64,000 nt of DNA from Talinum fruticosum. Its lineage: Eukaryota; Streptophyta; Magnoliopsida; Caryophyllales; Talinaceae. A program made the translations under genes and the position numbers. Below, piece after piece: positions 1 through 9,605 of the stretch (positions within the stretch are counted from its first letter, which is position 1; each line of letters opens with the position of its first letter). The notes under the pieces are model-generated. The model was not told the origin of the DNA. It did not search any database and was given only the letters and a program-made list of their open reading frames with translations. The stretch spans positions 4,950,001-5,014,000 of the forward strand of contig JAITYX010000042.1 in the NCBI GenBank assembly GCA_021018815.1. The letters run 5' to 3'.

Positions 1-829
1 AATCCTAGATTTTGAAAAACTGAAAGACGATCTTCATCAATTCACTTAATAATTTTGTTTCTGAAAGAATTCATAGATTCATAACCAAATTCATCATCCA
101 AAACAAGAACAAAACCCTGAAATTTAAAAATTCATCGCCCAAAAGAAGAGTACAACATTAAAATTAAAAATTCATTAAACGCAAAACCAAATTATAAAAC
201 TTAATGGAGACATTATGATGCAAAATATCTTTTCTTTGAGTAACACAATAAAACTTTACTAGCCTTTTATACCATAGAATCTTCAATGCAATATTTCAAA
301 TTTTCGTTGTTGTCACTCTTCTCCATTTCAAACACAACTTTAACTAAAATAGAATGGTAAAGAGAATGTTGAAGAAAGAGAAACACAGAGAGAAATTGAA
401 ATTTAAAAATAAAAATCTTGAAGAAAGGAAAAAATATTGTAATGTTTTGTCAGTTAAATAAATAAGTCTTGTCAATTGAAAAAAAAAAAAAGAAAGAGAG
501 AGAATAAAAGTATGTAACTAGCGAAAATTGTCGTAAATGGGTTTTGGTGTAACGATCGCACCTGGGTAAGAAAAACATTGGGCTTGACGCGTTGGGCTTA
601 GAAATTCGATACTCAGGGTTTCAAGCACCTGGGTCGTGCTTGAAGGACCACGGTAGAATTTTCGCTAATTCCACAGACGAACCACAAATTCAAAACCAAA
701 CAAACACAGAAAATCTGAATTGAAACGCAACAAAATCCTACCAATTACTTATCCAACCAAAGTCCAAACAACATATATGCAAATTAAAAACCTTCCATTT
801 TTCACCCAAATAAAATTGATTCAGAAATC
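1..829. other. AT-rich intergenic DNA, no gene seen
   Basis: No open frame with recognisable protein similarity and no repeat structure were found on either strand. The stretch is AT-rich, with a purine run near 480-505. Confidence 0.5.
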
Positions 830-1200
830 CAAAATTCTAAGTCATATCATAACTTGAATTAAATGAAGAAGCGGAAGAAATTGCACCCCCTCAGTTACTC
901 AGTGGACAGTGGCACTGGCAGGGCGGCAGGCGGTGGTGAAGGCGGAGGGCCGGCGCCGGCGGTCAAGGGAGAGAGGGAGGCAGAGAGAGGAGGGAGACTG
1001 GGCTGGGAGTTCAAATATTCAAAATCCTAACCATTACTTGAATTAAAGAAAGAACTAAGAAGAGGAAGACATTGCACCACATACCTCAGTGTCCGGCGGC
1101 GGGCTGGCTGCGTCGACTGGTCACAGGAGAGCGGTGGTCAAGGCGGCGATCGAGGGAGAGAGGCAGAGAGAGCGGAGGGCGACTGGGAGGCGGGCTTCAG
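830..1200. repeat. GC-rich tandem duplication, two diverged copies
   Basis: Two copies of about 175-185 bp lie head to tail (about 830-1015 and 1020-1200). Each starts with an AT-rich block containing ACTTGAATTAAA, continues through ATTGCACC and CTCAGT, and ends in a GC-rich CGGCGG / GGTCAAGG / GAGGGAGAGAGG block. The minus strand of the second copy reads CACTGAG followed by GTATGTGG, which looks like a 5'-UTR exon with a splice donor. It could be a duplicated non-coding first exon or part of a decayed transposon. No protein frame supports a coding gene. Confidence 0.5.
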
Positions 1201-2005
1201 TTAGACTTTGGAATTGAGGAATAAAGAGCAGTAAGCATGAGTTAAAGAAGAGTACGAGGGAATCGGGGGCAAGAGAGGGTTCGGCAGCAAGCAGAGAGAG
1301 ATAAGAGAAAGGGGCCACGAGCCACCCACGGCTACTAGTATCAGCTTGGTTATTAGTATTTGTACTTGGATTTTTTTCGAAAAAAAAAAACTAATGCCGT
1401 TGGGTTTTGGTTAACTGAACCTTTATTGCTATGAACCAAGACCGAACTGTTAACCGATTTTGGGGTCGGCTATTGGGTTTCAGATTTTCTTACTCCCCAA
1501 TTTGCCAACTATAGTTATTGATACACACAATATTACAAAACAAACGATTTGATTGTTTCTCTAACGACCGCTCTGTATTTGAAAACACTAGGCAAATTGC
1601 CACACTTGATTGTTTCCAGATAACAGAAAAGGAGAAATAACAGGCACACGATCTATAAGACCTTGCATTAGTCAATCAACTCCAAATCTAAACAACAAAG
1701 GGCACTACAATCCGTGACCTTGTCAGAAGCGGCTAACCAGTTCTCTGAAGATTCAGTAGGTTGGGGGAAAATACAACTGAGATCAGAACCAAGTTTCCAG
1801 AATATCATTGCTGTACAGCTTGCTAGATGAAACCCACTCAGGATGAACAACTAGATTGCCTCTGGCCGAAATACACATCACATCACTAATTGTTTCCACG
1901 AAATCCAGCAAAATTTACTAGATTTCAAAGCAAAAAAAAGGCAAGACGAAACAAAAGCATTTTCGAGATACTAAGCATGGTGTGCAAAATCATAGGGTGA
2001 CTCGT
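1201..2005. other. Intergenic DNA and BTF3 3' flank
   Basis: Nothing recognisable between about 1201 and 1700. The last few hundred bases before 2006 are downstream of the minus-strand BTF3 stop codon and probably hold its 3' UTR. The poly(A) site was not defined. Confidence 0.4.
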
Positions 2006-2534
2006 TTAAGACTTCTCTCCTTCCTCTGCAGTTGCTTCAAATGTCTCCCCGGGTACAAGCTCTGGGACCTCATCGTCATCCTCCTGGGCATTTTCTCCAC
2101 TGTCGTCCACGTTTGCAATGGGTGCCTTGCTCTGGAATTGTTCTGCCAACTTCCTCAGGTTGTCCAAGTTATCCGGTCCTGAAGTATGTAAGCAGCATCA
2201 GTACAGTTTCTTATAAGATGAAGGCAGATATAAACGAGTTTTTGAGCACCAAAAAGAGAGAAAAAGGAAGGGGGGAGGTGTTGTGACCATACCCAAGTGG
2301 TTAATGATACCCGGGAGTATGTCTTGCAATTCTGAAATATAAAGAACAATAGTCAGTCAAAAAGCCATGCAATTGTTGCTCAATGCTGCCACAAGAGTAT
2401 TCAAAGGAAGAATAGGTCCATACTCTTGGTTTGGGGTGAACCACTAACAACCCAGGTGTTTGCTGTAATGGAAGCTTGAACTGTTTAAAAACAAAGGAAC
2501 AAAGTATTAGAAAAGCAGAAGACGGTGACGTATA

Positions 2535-2612
<78 letters not shown>

Positions 2613-3346
2613 CTATGAAGCAGTTCATCAGTTAGTGAATTCACCTTTAGGATTTATAAACTGCATAACCAGATCATCCTTGAAAATATTCACCTCCTCG
2701 ATAGCAGGGATGGTGTTCACCCCTATTCTCTTCAAGGTGCTCTGCAGTCTCTTGTCATCTGTGGTAGTGGTCTTGTGAACGGCCTTCTTCTTTCTGCAAT
2801 TTAGGTGAACACATTACTCAAAAAGAAATGTAATTTGCACGAACAAAGGATATCCAGAACAGATAGAAGCATAGTCCATTGACCGGCATGTGCAATACAA
2901 CATAAGAATTAAAAACACCTCTCTCCGATTAGGATAAGCACATTCACACACAATGCCCTCCATCACTATAAGCAATCTTCACAAACAGTGACCAAAACTG
3001 AACAAAACCGGAACTCTCACATAACCCAAGTGAATGAGCAACTTGATGAACAAAATCATGCACACATATCACTTCCTCTAAGGCAATATCAATGTTTAGA
3101 CAACTGCAACATATTTTTCCCGCATAGATAGGGAGTGGGGATCAATCCAAACCAACCTCAACAAGGGATAATCAACAGAAGCCTTCTACTCGTGGGACAA
3201 AACAGGGATTAGCCACCAACATTTTCGCATAATAAATATCGATATGAAAAATAGAGAAAAAGACAACAAAATCGACACCTTCTCATGCTACCCTTGCCAC
3301 CGGTGCGGACGGCACCAGCCATCTTCTGAAGCTTCTCCACATTCAT
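2006..3346 (-). CDS. BTF3: Basic transcription factor 3 / NAC beta subunit
   Basis: Beta subunit of the nascent polypeptide-associated complex, which binds ribosomes and shields emerging chains; it is also called BTF3. Coding exons on the minus strand are 3346-3279, 2793-2645, 2480-2424, 2331-2293 and 2178-2006. All borders are GT-AG and the phases agree, giving 161 aa, the usual plant length. The protein starts [20 protein letters not shown] basic RRKKKAVHK stretch at about residues 22-30 matches the family ribosome-binding motif. The NAC domain follows ([17 protein letters not shown], then [20 protein letters not shown]) and the tail is acidic. The ATG lies exactly at an exon border after CAG, so the 5' UTR is spliced. 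A long (TA)n tract sits in the second coding intron. Residue SITANTW has Thr where Ala is usual. Function is inferred from family similarity. Confidence 0.95.
2537..2603. repeat. (TA)n microsatellite in BTF3 intron
   Basis: About 67 bp of almost perfect TA dinucleotides lie inside the intron between coding exons 2 and 3 of BTF3. It is a likely length-polymorphic site. The Tyr-Ile reading frame through it is an artefact. Confidence 0.95.
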
Positions 3347-4370
3347 CTGCATGGGCAAACAGACAGCAGGTATAATAAGCTGACAACTGCAATTAGCAGC
3401 TAATTTCCACTTTCGTGATGTAGATTTACTGAAGAGAAAAACCATACAACCAAGTAATTAAAGCTACTCCCTCCCCATATTCAGATGTGCCTAAATTCAT
3501 TGTACATAGAATAATAAAATCAAATCATATGCGAAGACTTCCACATCTTCAGATTCCATGAAACAGCAAAAGCATGCTGCCCCATAGTGAGCAAGAACAG
3601 CAAGAAAAACAAACAAACAATTGCTACAATGACTACCCATAATTCAGAACCCACAAATCAACTTCAAATTAAAGGAGGCCAATGAGGAGGAATGAGGGCC
3701 TCTAAATCTTGATTAACTTGCTCACTTGCCCGAACTAAAACACCAACGTGGAGATATATGCTTCAACATTTCATATATACTCCATAGACATTAAAATGCA
3801 GCTCAAATAAGGCAACCATACTCATGCTCACAAAATTAAAGAACCTTTTTTTCCCCACATATGGTATAATTGCCCATCAAGTATTCCAAAAATAAACCAA
3901 TAATACAAAAAAATGAACAGTGTCAAGCAGTAGTAGAATGATGATAATGATAACCTCAGAAACCCCCATTCAGCAATCTCAACCCGCCCCCACCCCAAAA
4001 AAAAAAAGGAAAGAAAATCCCGAAAAGATAAAATATTTTCAATCCATGTAAAAGAAAACAAAGAAAAATACATAAACCCCACAAAAGCCCTAAAACTATC
4101 AGAAAGAAAAATACATAAACACCAAAGAAAGGCATTTGAATCGATACATAACGAGAAATGAAAGGGAGAATTACCTTGTGATGAAAGAGAGGAGACGATA
4201 TGAGAGTGAAATAGATGGGGGAAGAGAGAGAAGTGGGGCCGCGCAGCCGCTCAGCGGAGGACTAGGGTCCCCGAGAGGAGAGGAGAGGAGAGGAGAGAGA
4301 GCGAGGTTGAGAGAGGAGGAGAGCGAGTGAGGGGTTGAGGAGAGGGAGGGCTCTGTTTTTCATGAAGAGG
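3347..4370 (-). other. BTF3: BTF3 5'-UTR intron and first non-coding exon
   Basis: The acceptor CAG lies directly before the ATG at 3346. A good donor, CACAAG followed by GTAATT, is at 4180-4174 on the minus strand. The intron is therefore about 3347-4174 and the non-coding first exon runs from 4175 to roughly 4370. That exon is purine-rich on the plus strand (GAGGA repeats at 4276-4330), so the RNA is pyrimidine-rich, as is common in translation-related plant genes. The intron contains CTCCCTCCCC after a TA near 3466, which resembles one end of a Stowaway MITE. The transcription start is not fixed. Confidence 0.7.
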
Positions 4371-4560
4371 TTATCAGATAACGATGCCTCTCTCTCCGGA
4401 CCCCCATTTCCTAACTACTCCCGGCCCAGCGGCCCACGGATACTGTTTGATTCCTACCTATAATGGGCTTTTACAGGCCCAAATAAAGTTTAGACTACTA
4501 AGAGGAAAGTCAACTGGACACTAATTTCTTAGGGTTCAAGTCCAATCCAGGGAAGCCCAC
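4371..4560 (-). promoter_or_regulatory. BTF3 promoter region with site II motifs
   Basis: Several TGGGCC/TGGGCT-type elements are clustered here: GGCCCAGCGGCCCAC at about 4422-4437, ATGGGCTT near 4464 and AGGCCCAA near 4475. These site II motifs bind TCP factors and are typical of promoters of ribosomal and translation-related plant genes, which fits the adjacent NAC-beta gene. No convincing TATA box was seen. Confidence 0.55.
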
Positions 4561-5221
4561 TTGCGAATAAAGGGTGGGCGATCTTGATACTTCGCCTATG
4601 GTGGGTTTGAATTCTTATCCTTTTACTCATAAGGTAACTTACATGACTTGCATATAGACTAAGGTTCTGTTTTATTTAATTATAAGAAGCTGTAAAGAAA
4701 AATTGTAAAGAGGTGTAAGAAGTTTTAAATAATTGTAAGGAGTTGTAAGAAGGTGTAAGATAATTATAAAATTAGTTATAAAAAGTTGGAAGCAGTTTTA
4801 AAGAGTTGTAAGGAGTTGTAAGCCAAAGTTAAATGGAATAGGGTCTAACTCTACATCTCATATAATTATTTTTCCATCCACAAAGATCAAGGTGCAATAT
4901 AATACAATGGGGGAAAAGATAATCGAATTTGAGACTTAATATACTTAGGACCTTAATCTTACCCACTAGACCAAAATGTCATTGGTACGTCAAATCTTTT
5001 ATGACATAACTTAGCCATGTATACATGGTAGATAATTAGGTATAACCTTTAGCACAACCCAATAATAATACATGATGACTTTTATAAAATTATGGCCGGC
5101 TTAAGAAATTAGTTGGAAACCGGGAAGAAATCAAAAGACTTGGTATTGAAATCTTAATAATTAAGTGATCAACTTGAGGATGTGTTTACATGTAATTAAA
5201 AGACAAAATCGCATTAGATTA
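4561..5221. repeat. Intergenic DNA with a degenerate GTTGTAAG repeat element
   Basis: About 4660-4850 holds at least eight degenerate copies of a unit like AGTTGTAAG or GGTGTAAG. It starts AAGGTTCTGTTTTATTTAA and ends GGAATAGGGTCTAA. Similar ends and internal units occur near 19312-19515 and, inverted, near 17170-17465, so it looks like a non-autonomous mobile element family. The rest of the interval is AT-rich with no gene. Confidence 0.5.
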
Positions 5222-5390
5222 TTGACATTGACAAACCGCGGCATTTGTATCATATAAATCTTACCCATTAAGTTTTATATTAGAAGGACACATTATATTG
5301 ACATGTTCAATTGTTCACATTGGACCCATGGAGGAAGTATCAAAGACATCGACAAAAATATCAAGCCCTAGAGAATCCTTTATATACCCT
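5222..5390 (+). promoter_or_regulatory. ASR copy 1 promoter block, shared with copy 2
   Basis: The block begins TTGACATTGACAAACC, includes TTGTTCACATTGGACC, and ends at a TATA box (TATATA, 5381-5386) about 105 bp before the ATG. The same series of blocks in the same order stands before the second ASR gene, while the DNA between the genes is unrelated. Conservation is due to duplication and probably to function. ABA control is expected for the family but was not shown here. Confidence 0.6.
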
Positions 5391-5489
5391 CAAGATTTCA
5401 ACAAACCATTCATCGATCTAATCCAGCACACATTCAAATATATTCGAGATCTTAACAAGAACATTTCGAGTTATATTTAAGTGACAGTA

Positions 5490-5887
5490 ATGGCCGAGGA
5501 GAAGAAGCACCACAACCCCTTCCACCGCCACAAGGAGGACGAGGGGCCGAAAGACCCCAAGAAGGAGATGAAGCATCACAAGCACCTTGAGCAACTCGGC
5601 GGTGTTACCGCCATTGCCGCCGGTGCTTATGCCTTGGTAAAACATACTATTCATTCTTTTTTCAATAAATTTAATGAATTCTTGATCAAAGACTAATCAA
5701 ATTGGAAAATTATGTACAGCATGAGAAGAGCAAGGCAAAGAAAGACCCAGAGAATTCCCACAAACACAAGGTGGCGCAGGGGATCGCAGCGGCGGTTGCA
5801 GTGGGTGCCGGTGGCTTGGCATTCCATGAGCATCACCAGAAGAAGGAAGCCAAGGAGGAGCTCAAGAAGGAGCGCCACCACCATTGA
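5490..5887 (+). CDS. ASR (abscisic acid, stress, ripening) protein, copy 1
   Basis: Small hydrophilic LEA-like ASR protein, a family with chaperone and zinc-dependent DNA-binding roles in drought, salt and ABA responses. Exons are 5490-5636 and 5720-5887, joined in phase 0 at GCCTTG/GTAAAA and TACAG/CATGAG, giving 104 aa. The N-terminus [19 protein letters not shown] is His-rich and probably metal-binding. The ABA/WDS domain follows ([20 protein letters not shown], then [17 protein letters not shown], and [17 protein letters not shown]), and the protein ends in ERHHH. It is shorter than many ASRs because the Tyr/Gly-rich linker between the His-rich head and the WDS domain is missing. The single intron at the AYAL/HEK junction is typical of the family. 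Compared with copy 2 it has [11 protein letters not shown] in place of [11 protein letters not shown]. Confidence 0.95.
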
Positions 5888-6053
5888 TCAATATACTTAA
5901 TATATTGAAACAAATTGATTAACCCCTCGAGGTTAATTAATTATTTTATGTGTAATTTTTATTGTGTATTTTGTGCTTCAATTATTTTTTTTCTCTCTTG
6001 TGTTTGGAATTCTTACTAGATAGGTTGTGAAAAAAGGGGAAAAAAAAGAAAAA

Positions 6054-6090
6054 AAACAGGGGAGGGACTCTGTTTTAGCCTGCCCTGTTT
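6054..6090 (+). other. Predicted hairpin in ASR copy 1 3' UTR
   Basis: Arms AAACAGGGGAGG and CCTGCCCTGTTT pair at 11 of 12 positions (one G-G mismatch) around a 13-nt loop. The element lies about 170 bp after the stop codon. The same arms recur at the same relative place after ASR copy 2. Whether it folds in RNA is inferred. Confidence 0.6.
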
Positions 6091-7702
6091 CATTGTATTT
6101 ACTTTTCATCTTGGCAGTTGGTCAATGCTGATATTGGAATTCATATGCTTGGAGATTATTGTTTATGAATAAATATATATTGGTGTTAAAAAAAGTTTGT
6201 GAAATTTTGGTTCCAAATCAACTTAACATATTTTAATATCAGTTCATTAATTTAATTCGAATTTTTGGACTTAAATTAGTATTTTTATATCTTATAAATG
6301 CCAACAATTTGAATAGCTTTTTTCAAATATGATAAGAAAATGATGTTCTTAGCCCTATTATAATTTTTTAGGAAATTTAAAATATAACATATTATTTTTT
6401 TGATTGAACACTTCGCAAATTTTTACAATTTTAGATAAACTTTAAAAAAGTAATAAAATAATACAGATATACTGATAATACGATAAAAATATCTCTCTAT
6501 CTCATCTAAAGTAGAAGAGAAATTACCACGTCAAATTTCAGTCCGAAATGTCATCCTAAACATTAGAATAACATAACATGTCACTAAGACTCTTCACTAT
6601 TTTTAGGCATAATAATCGAATTGTCGACTAACTGGTAAAATATGGTGTTTCTTTACATTTCACAATAGTGTGGATTAAGGTCCAATATAAAGATCTACTT
6701 AGATCCTTCAACATGTTCTAAATGGTTAGTAGGTTAAGTAGACTTGCTTTTGATCCATTTTTAAATGGAGTACAAAAGCATTAAAAAAACCTCCATATTA
6801 ATGTTGACTATTAATCTTTTTTTGGTAAATATAATGACTATTATACATAAGTTGTTAGTAATTTAAAAATAATTAAGTCAATGAATGGTTTTTAATAAGT
6901 AAACCCTTCTCAATCCTTTAACATATTCTAAATGAAATGACCCATTATAAACCCGATTCATAATTTATCTAGTGATCTTATTTTAAATACATCGATCTTG
7001 AAGAGAGAAAGTGACACAATTACATAAATCTTGTAAACTTGTTCACGTAAATCCAATTAGAGTTCTGATGGAGCCTTGGCACGTGATATACTTCTATTTT
7101 TCATGTGAGCCAATATGAATATTAAAAATTCACATGCTTTTAATAATAATAGGGCGAAATGAAAGGATATATCAAAATAATTTACCGTGTGAATTGTACT
7201 ATATGAAAAAAATAAAGAAATAAAGATTAATATAAAATATAGTCGAACATGTAAAATCAAAGTTAGACCTTTTAAATCTAATGTACCCAATGAAAAACAA
7301 TAACATACTCTTAAAAATGCTATATTAATATATTTTTTTCTCATACAGGGCAAACATAAGTTGATTTTAAGCTATATAGCTAGTCCAAAATTATTATGTA
7401 CTCTTACAAACACTATAATATCATTTTTTGATCGATTTCTAATCGGTGCCCTATTTTTTTTTTAAAAAAAGAAAAAGTATAACCTCGACTAAAAATCTAT
7501 TATCTCATAATTAAGTCATAATGTAGGCAATTAGGTGTAACCTCTGGTTAAGGCTTTTAAACAATGGATGGCCGGCTTATGACTTGGTATTGAAATCTTA
7601 ATAATTAATCAAACCAAAAAAAATAATTAATAATTAAGTGATCAACTTGAGCTTGACAAAAAAATACATGTAATTAAGACAAAATGGACATTTATTCTTT
7701 CT
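6091..7702. other. Intergenic DNA between the ASR genes
   Basis: AT-rich DNA with no supportable gene. A T-run/A-run palindrome lies near 7456-7478. Homology to the upstream flank of copy 1 resumes near 7560 (GATGGCCGGCTTA) and becomes strong at 7703. Confidence 0.5.
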
Positions 7703-7858
7703 TTGACATTGACAAACCGTGGCATATATCTAATCTTACCCATTAAGCATTTTGAGTTTTATATTAGAATTACAAATGTTATTGGCACGTTCCATTGTTC
7801 ACATTGGACCAACTAGGAAACGTCAAAGACATGGACAAAAATATCACATGCTATATAA
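7703..7858 (+). promoter_or_regulatory. ASR copy 2 promoter block with TATA box
   Basis: Counterpart of the block before copy 1: TTGACATTGACAAACC, then TTGTTCACATTGGACC, then ACAAAAATATCA, then TATATAA at 7852-7858. An ACGTC core occurs at about 7820 and GCACGTTCC at about 7785. The TATA box is about 100 bp before the ATG. Confidence 0.6.
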
Positions 7859-7959
7859 ACCCTCAAGATCGCAAGAAATTAATTCATCGAGCTAGTTTAA
7901 AGTTAGATACATTTGAGATTTTAAGAAAAATATTTTGAGTTACGGTTGATTAAGTATTA

Positions 7960-8527
7960 ATGGCCGAAGAGAAGAAGCACCACCACCTCTTCCACCGCCA
8001 CAAGGAGGATGAGGGGCCGAAAGACCCTGAGAAGGAGATGAAGCATCACAAGCACCTTGAGCAACTTGGTGGTGTTACCGCCATTGCTGCCGGTGCTTAT
8101 GCATTGGTAAAACATATAATTCATTTTCTTTATTTATTTTCATTATATTCTTAAATAAAATTGTGCTATACATATTGTGTTAATAGGACCTATTAACAAT
8201 TATAGAAAACAATCAACTAAAAAATCGTTATATATACAGTTTAAAATTAGAGAGGTCTATTAAATAAAAATTAAATTTTGTTTTGAGATTTAAAGCTATT
8301 AATGACCAGTTCAATGAATTCTTGATCAAAGACTAATTGAATCGGAAAATAATGTACAGCATGAGAAGCACAAGGCAAAGAAAGACCCAGAGAATTCCCA
8401 CAAACACAAGACGGCCGAGGAGGTCGCGGCAGTTGTCGCGGTGGGTGCCGGTGGCTTTGCATTCCATGAGCATCACAAGAAGAAGGATGCCAAGGAGGAG
8501 CTCAAGGAGGAGCGCCACCACCATTAA
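7960..8527 (+). CDS. ASR (abscisic acid, stress, ripening) protein, copy 2
   Basis: Tandem duplicate of the upstream ASR gene, also 104 aa. Exons are 7960-8106 and 8360-8527; the intron is 253 bp against 83 bp in copy 1 and splits the same AYAL/HEK junction. The His-rich head is [19 protein letters not shown]. The WDS domain has [17 protein letters not shown] and [17 protein letters not shown], which is closer to the usual ASR consensus than copy 1, and the protein ends in ERHHH. No stop or frameshift is visible, so both copies look functional. Role (desiccation protection, zinc-dependent DNA binding) is inferred from the family. Confidence 0.95.
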
Positions 8528-8675
8528 TCAATATAATTACTATTATATTACAGCAAATTACTGTAATTAACTTATTTGTTTATGTGTCCTTATCGGGTAT
8601 TGTCTGTTCTCAATTTCTTTCCCTTTTGTGTTAGAGTGCTTTAGTAAATATGTTGAGAGAAAAAAAAAAAGAAAA

Positions 8676-8712
8676 AAACAGGGGAGGGACTCTGTTTTAC
8701 CCTGCCCTGTTT
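8676..8712 (+). other. Predicted hairpin in ASR copy 2 3' UTR
   Basis: The same 12-nt arms as after copy 1, with a 13-nt loop that differs at one base. It lies about 150 bp after the stop codon, is preceded by an A-rich run and is followed by a long T run. The arms are identical while the DNA around them has diverged. Confidence 0.6.
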
Positions 8713-9605
8713 TTTTTTTTTTTTTTTTTGTATTTGCTTCTCATGTTGGCAGTTGATGTTGATTAATGTTTATTATTGGAGCTTTTGTGATTGGAATTTG
8801 GAATTTTTTCCTTTTTATGAGTAAATTTTTAATGAATTTTATCATTTCTTTCTTGTTGATGTTGAGAAAATTTTTAAGTTAGTGAATATTTTAGAGGCAT
8901 TAAACATTATTTTATTCCCTAGGCTTCAAGAATCATTTAGGCTAAAAAACATAAATAAAACCGATATGTCTATTTAACATTTTTATCGATGTATGTTATA
9001 CAATATCAATAGATAAATGCGTGTAATTTATAATTTACACAGATATATATGTATAAATCATTTGAACATAAATTCTAAGTCATAAGTTCTAACAAAGGGG
9101 AAAAAAAAGAGAATACATTTAAGTTACAATGCTTGAAAAAGTTTGAAATAAAACATCACTGTCTAGATGATTGTATTTAAGTAGAAGAGTTTTGCTAGCA
9201 GGTAATAATCTTATGATTTTTCTTCCTCTTAATTCAAATGTTAAAGCAAGGAATATTTATAAATCATCCTCTTATCATTAGAATCATTAACAAATTTAAC
9301 AAACGATGAAAAAAAAAAAAACCAGAAAGCCCGATATTTATTTTTCTCACATATACAGTTCAAAGGGAATTAAACTTTCGTCATTCTTACAGAATTGGGA
9401 TAAGAAATCAATGTTCGATATTTATTTATTTTTTCATATTTTAGACAAAATGAAGCAAAGTAGGAGATTACAAGCATGAAGCTTATATGATATCCCTTTT
9501 ATTCTTAATTTTTTAGAATTGGGATAAGAAATCTTCTATTTGAAAACCCTATAATACGAACCAACAAACAAGGACACCAAATTTATAGCTTAATTATCTT
9601 AATAA
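8713..9605. other. Intergenic DNA, no gene seen
   Basis: AT-rich sequence between the convergent ASR copy 2 and the minus-strand reductase. It would contain both 3' UTR ends. No repeat or RNA gene was recognised. Confidence 0.5.

Noticed and set aside
2476..2778. Open frame rich in Tyr-Ile repeats
   Set aside because: It is the (TA)n microsatellite in a BTF3 intron, antisense to real exons.
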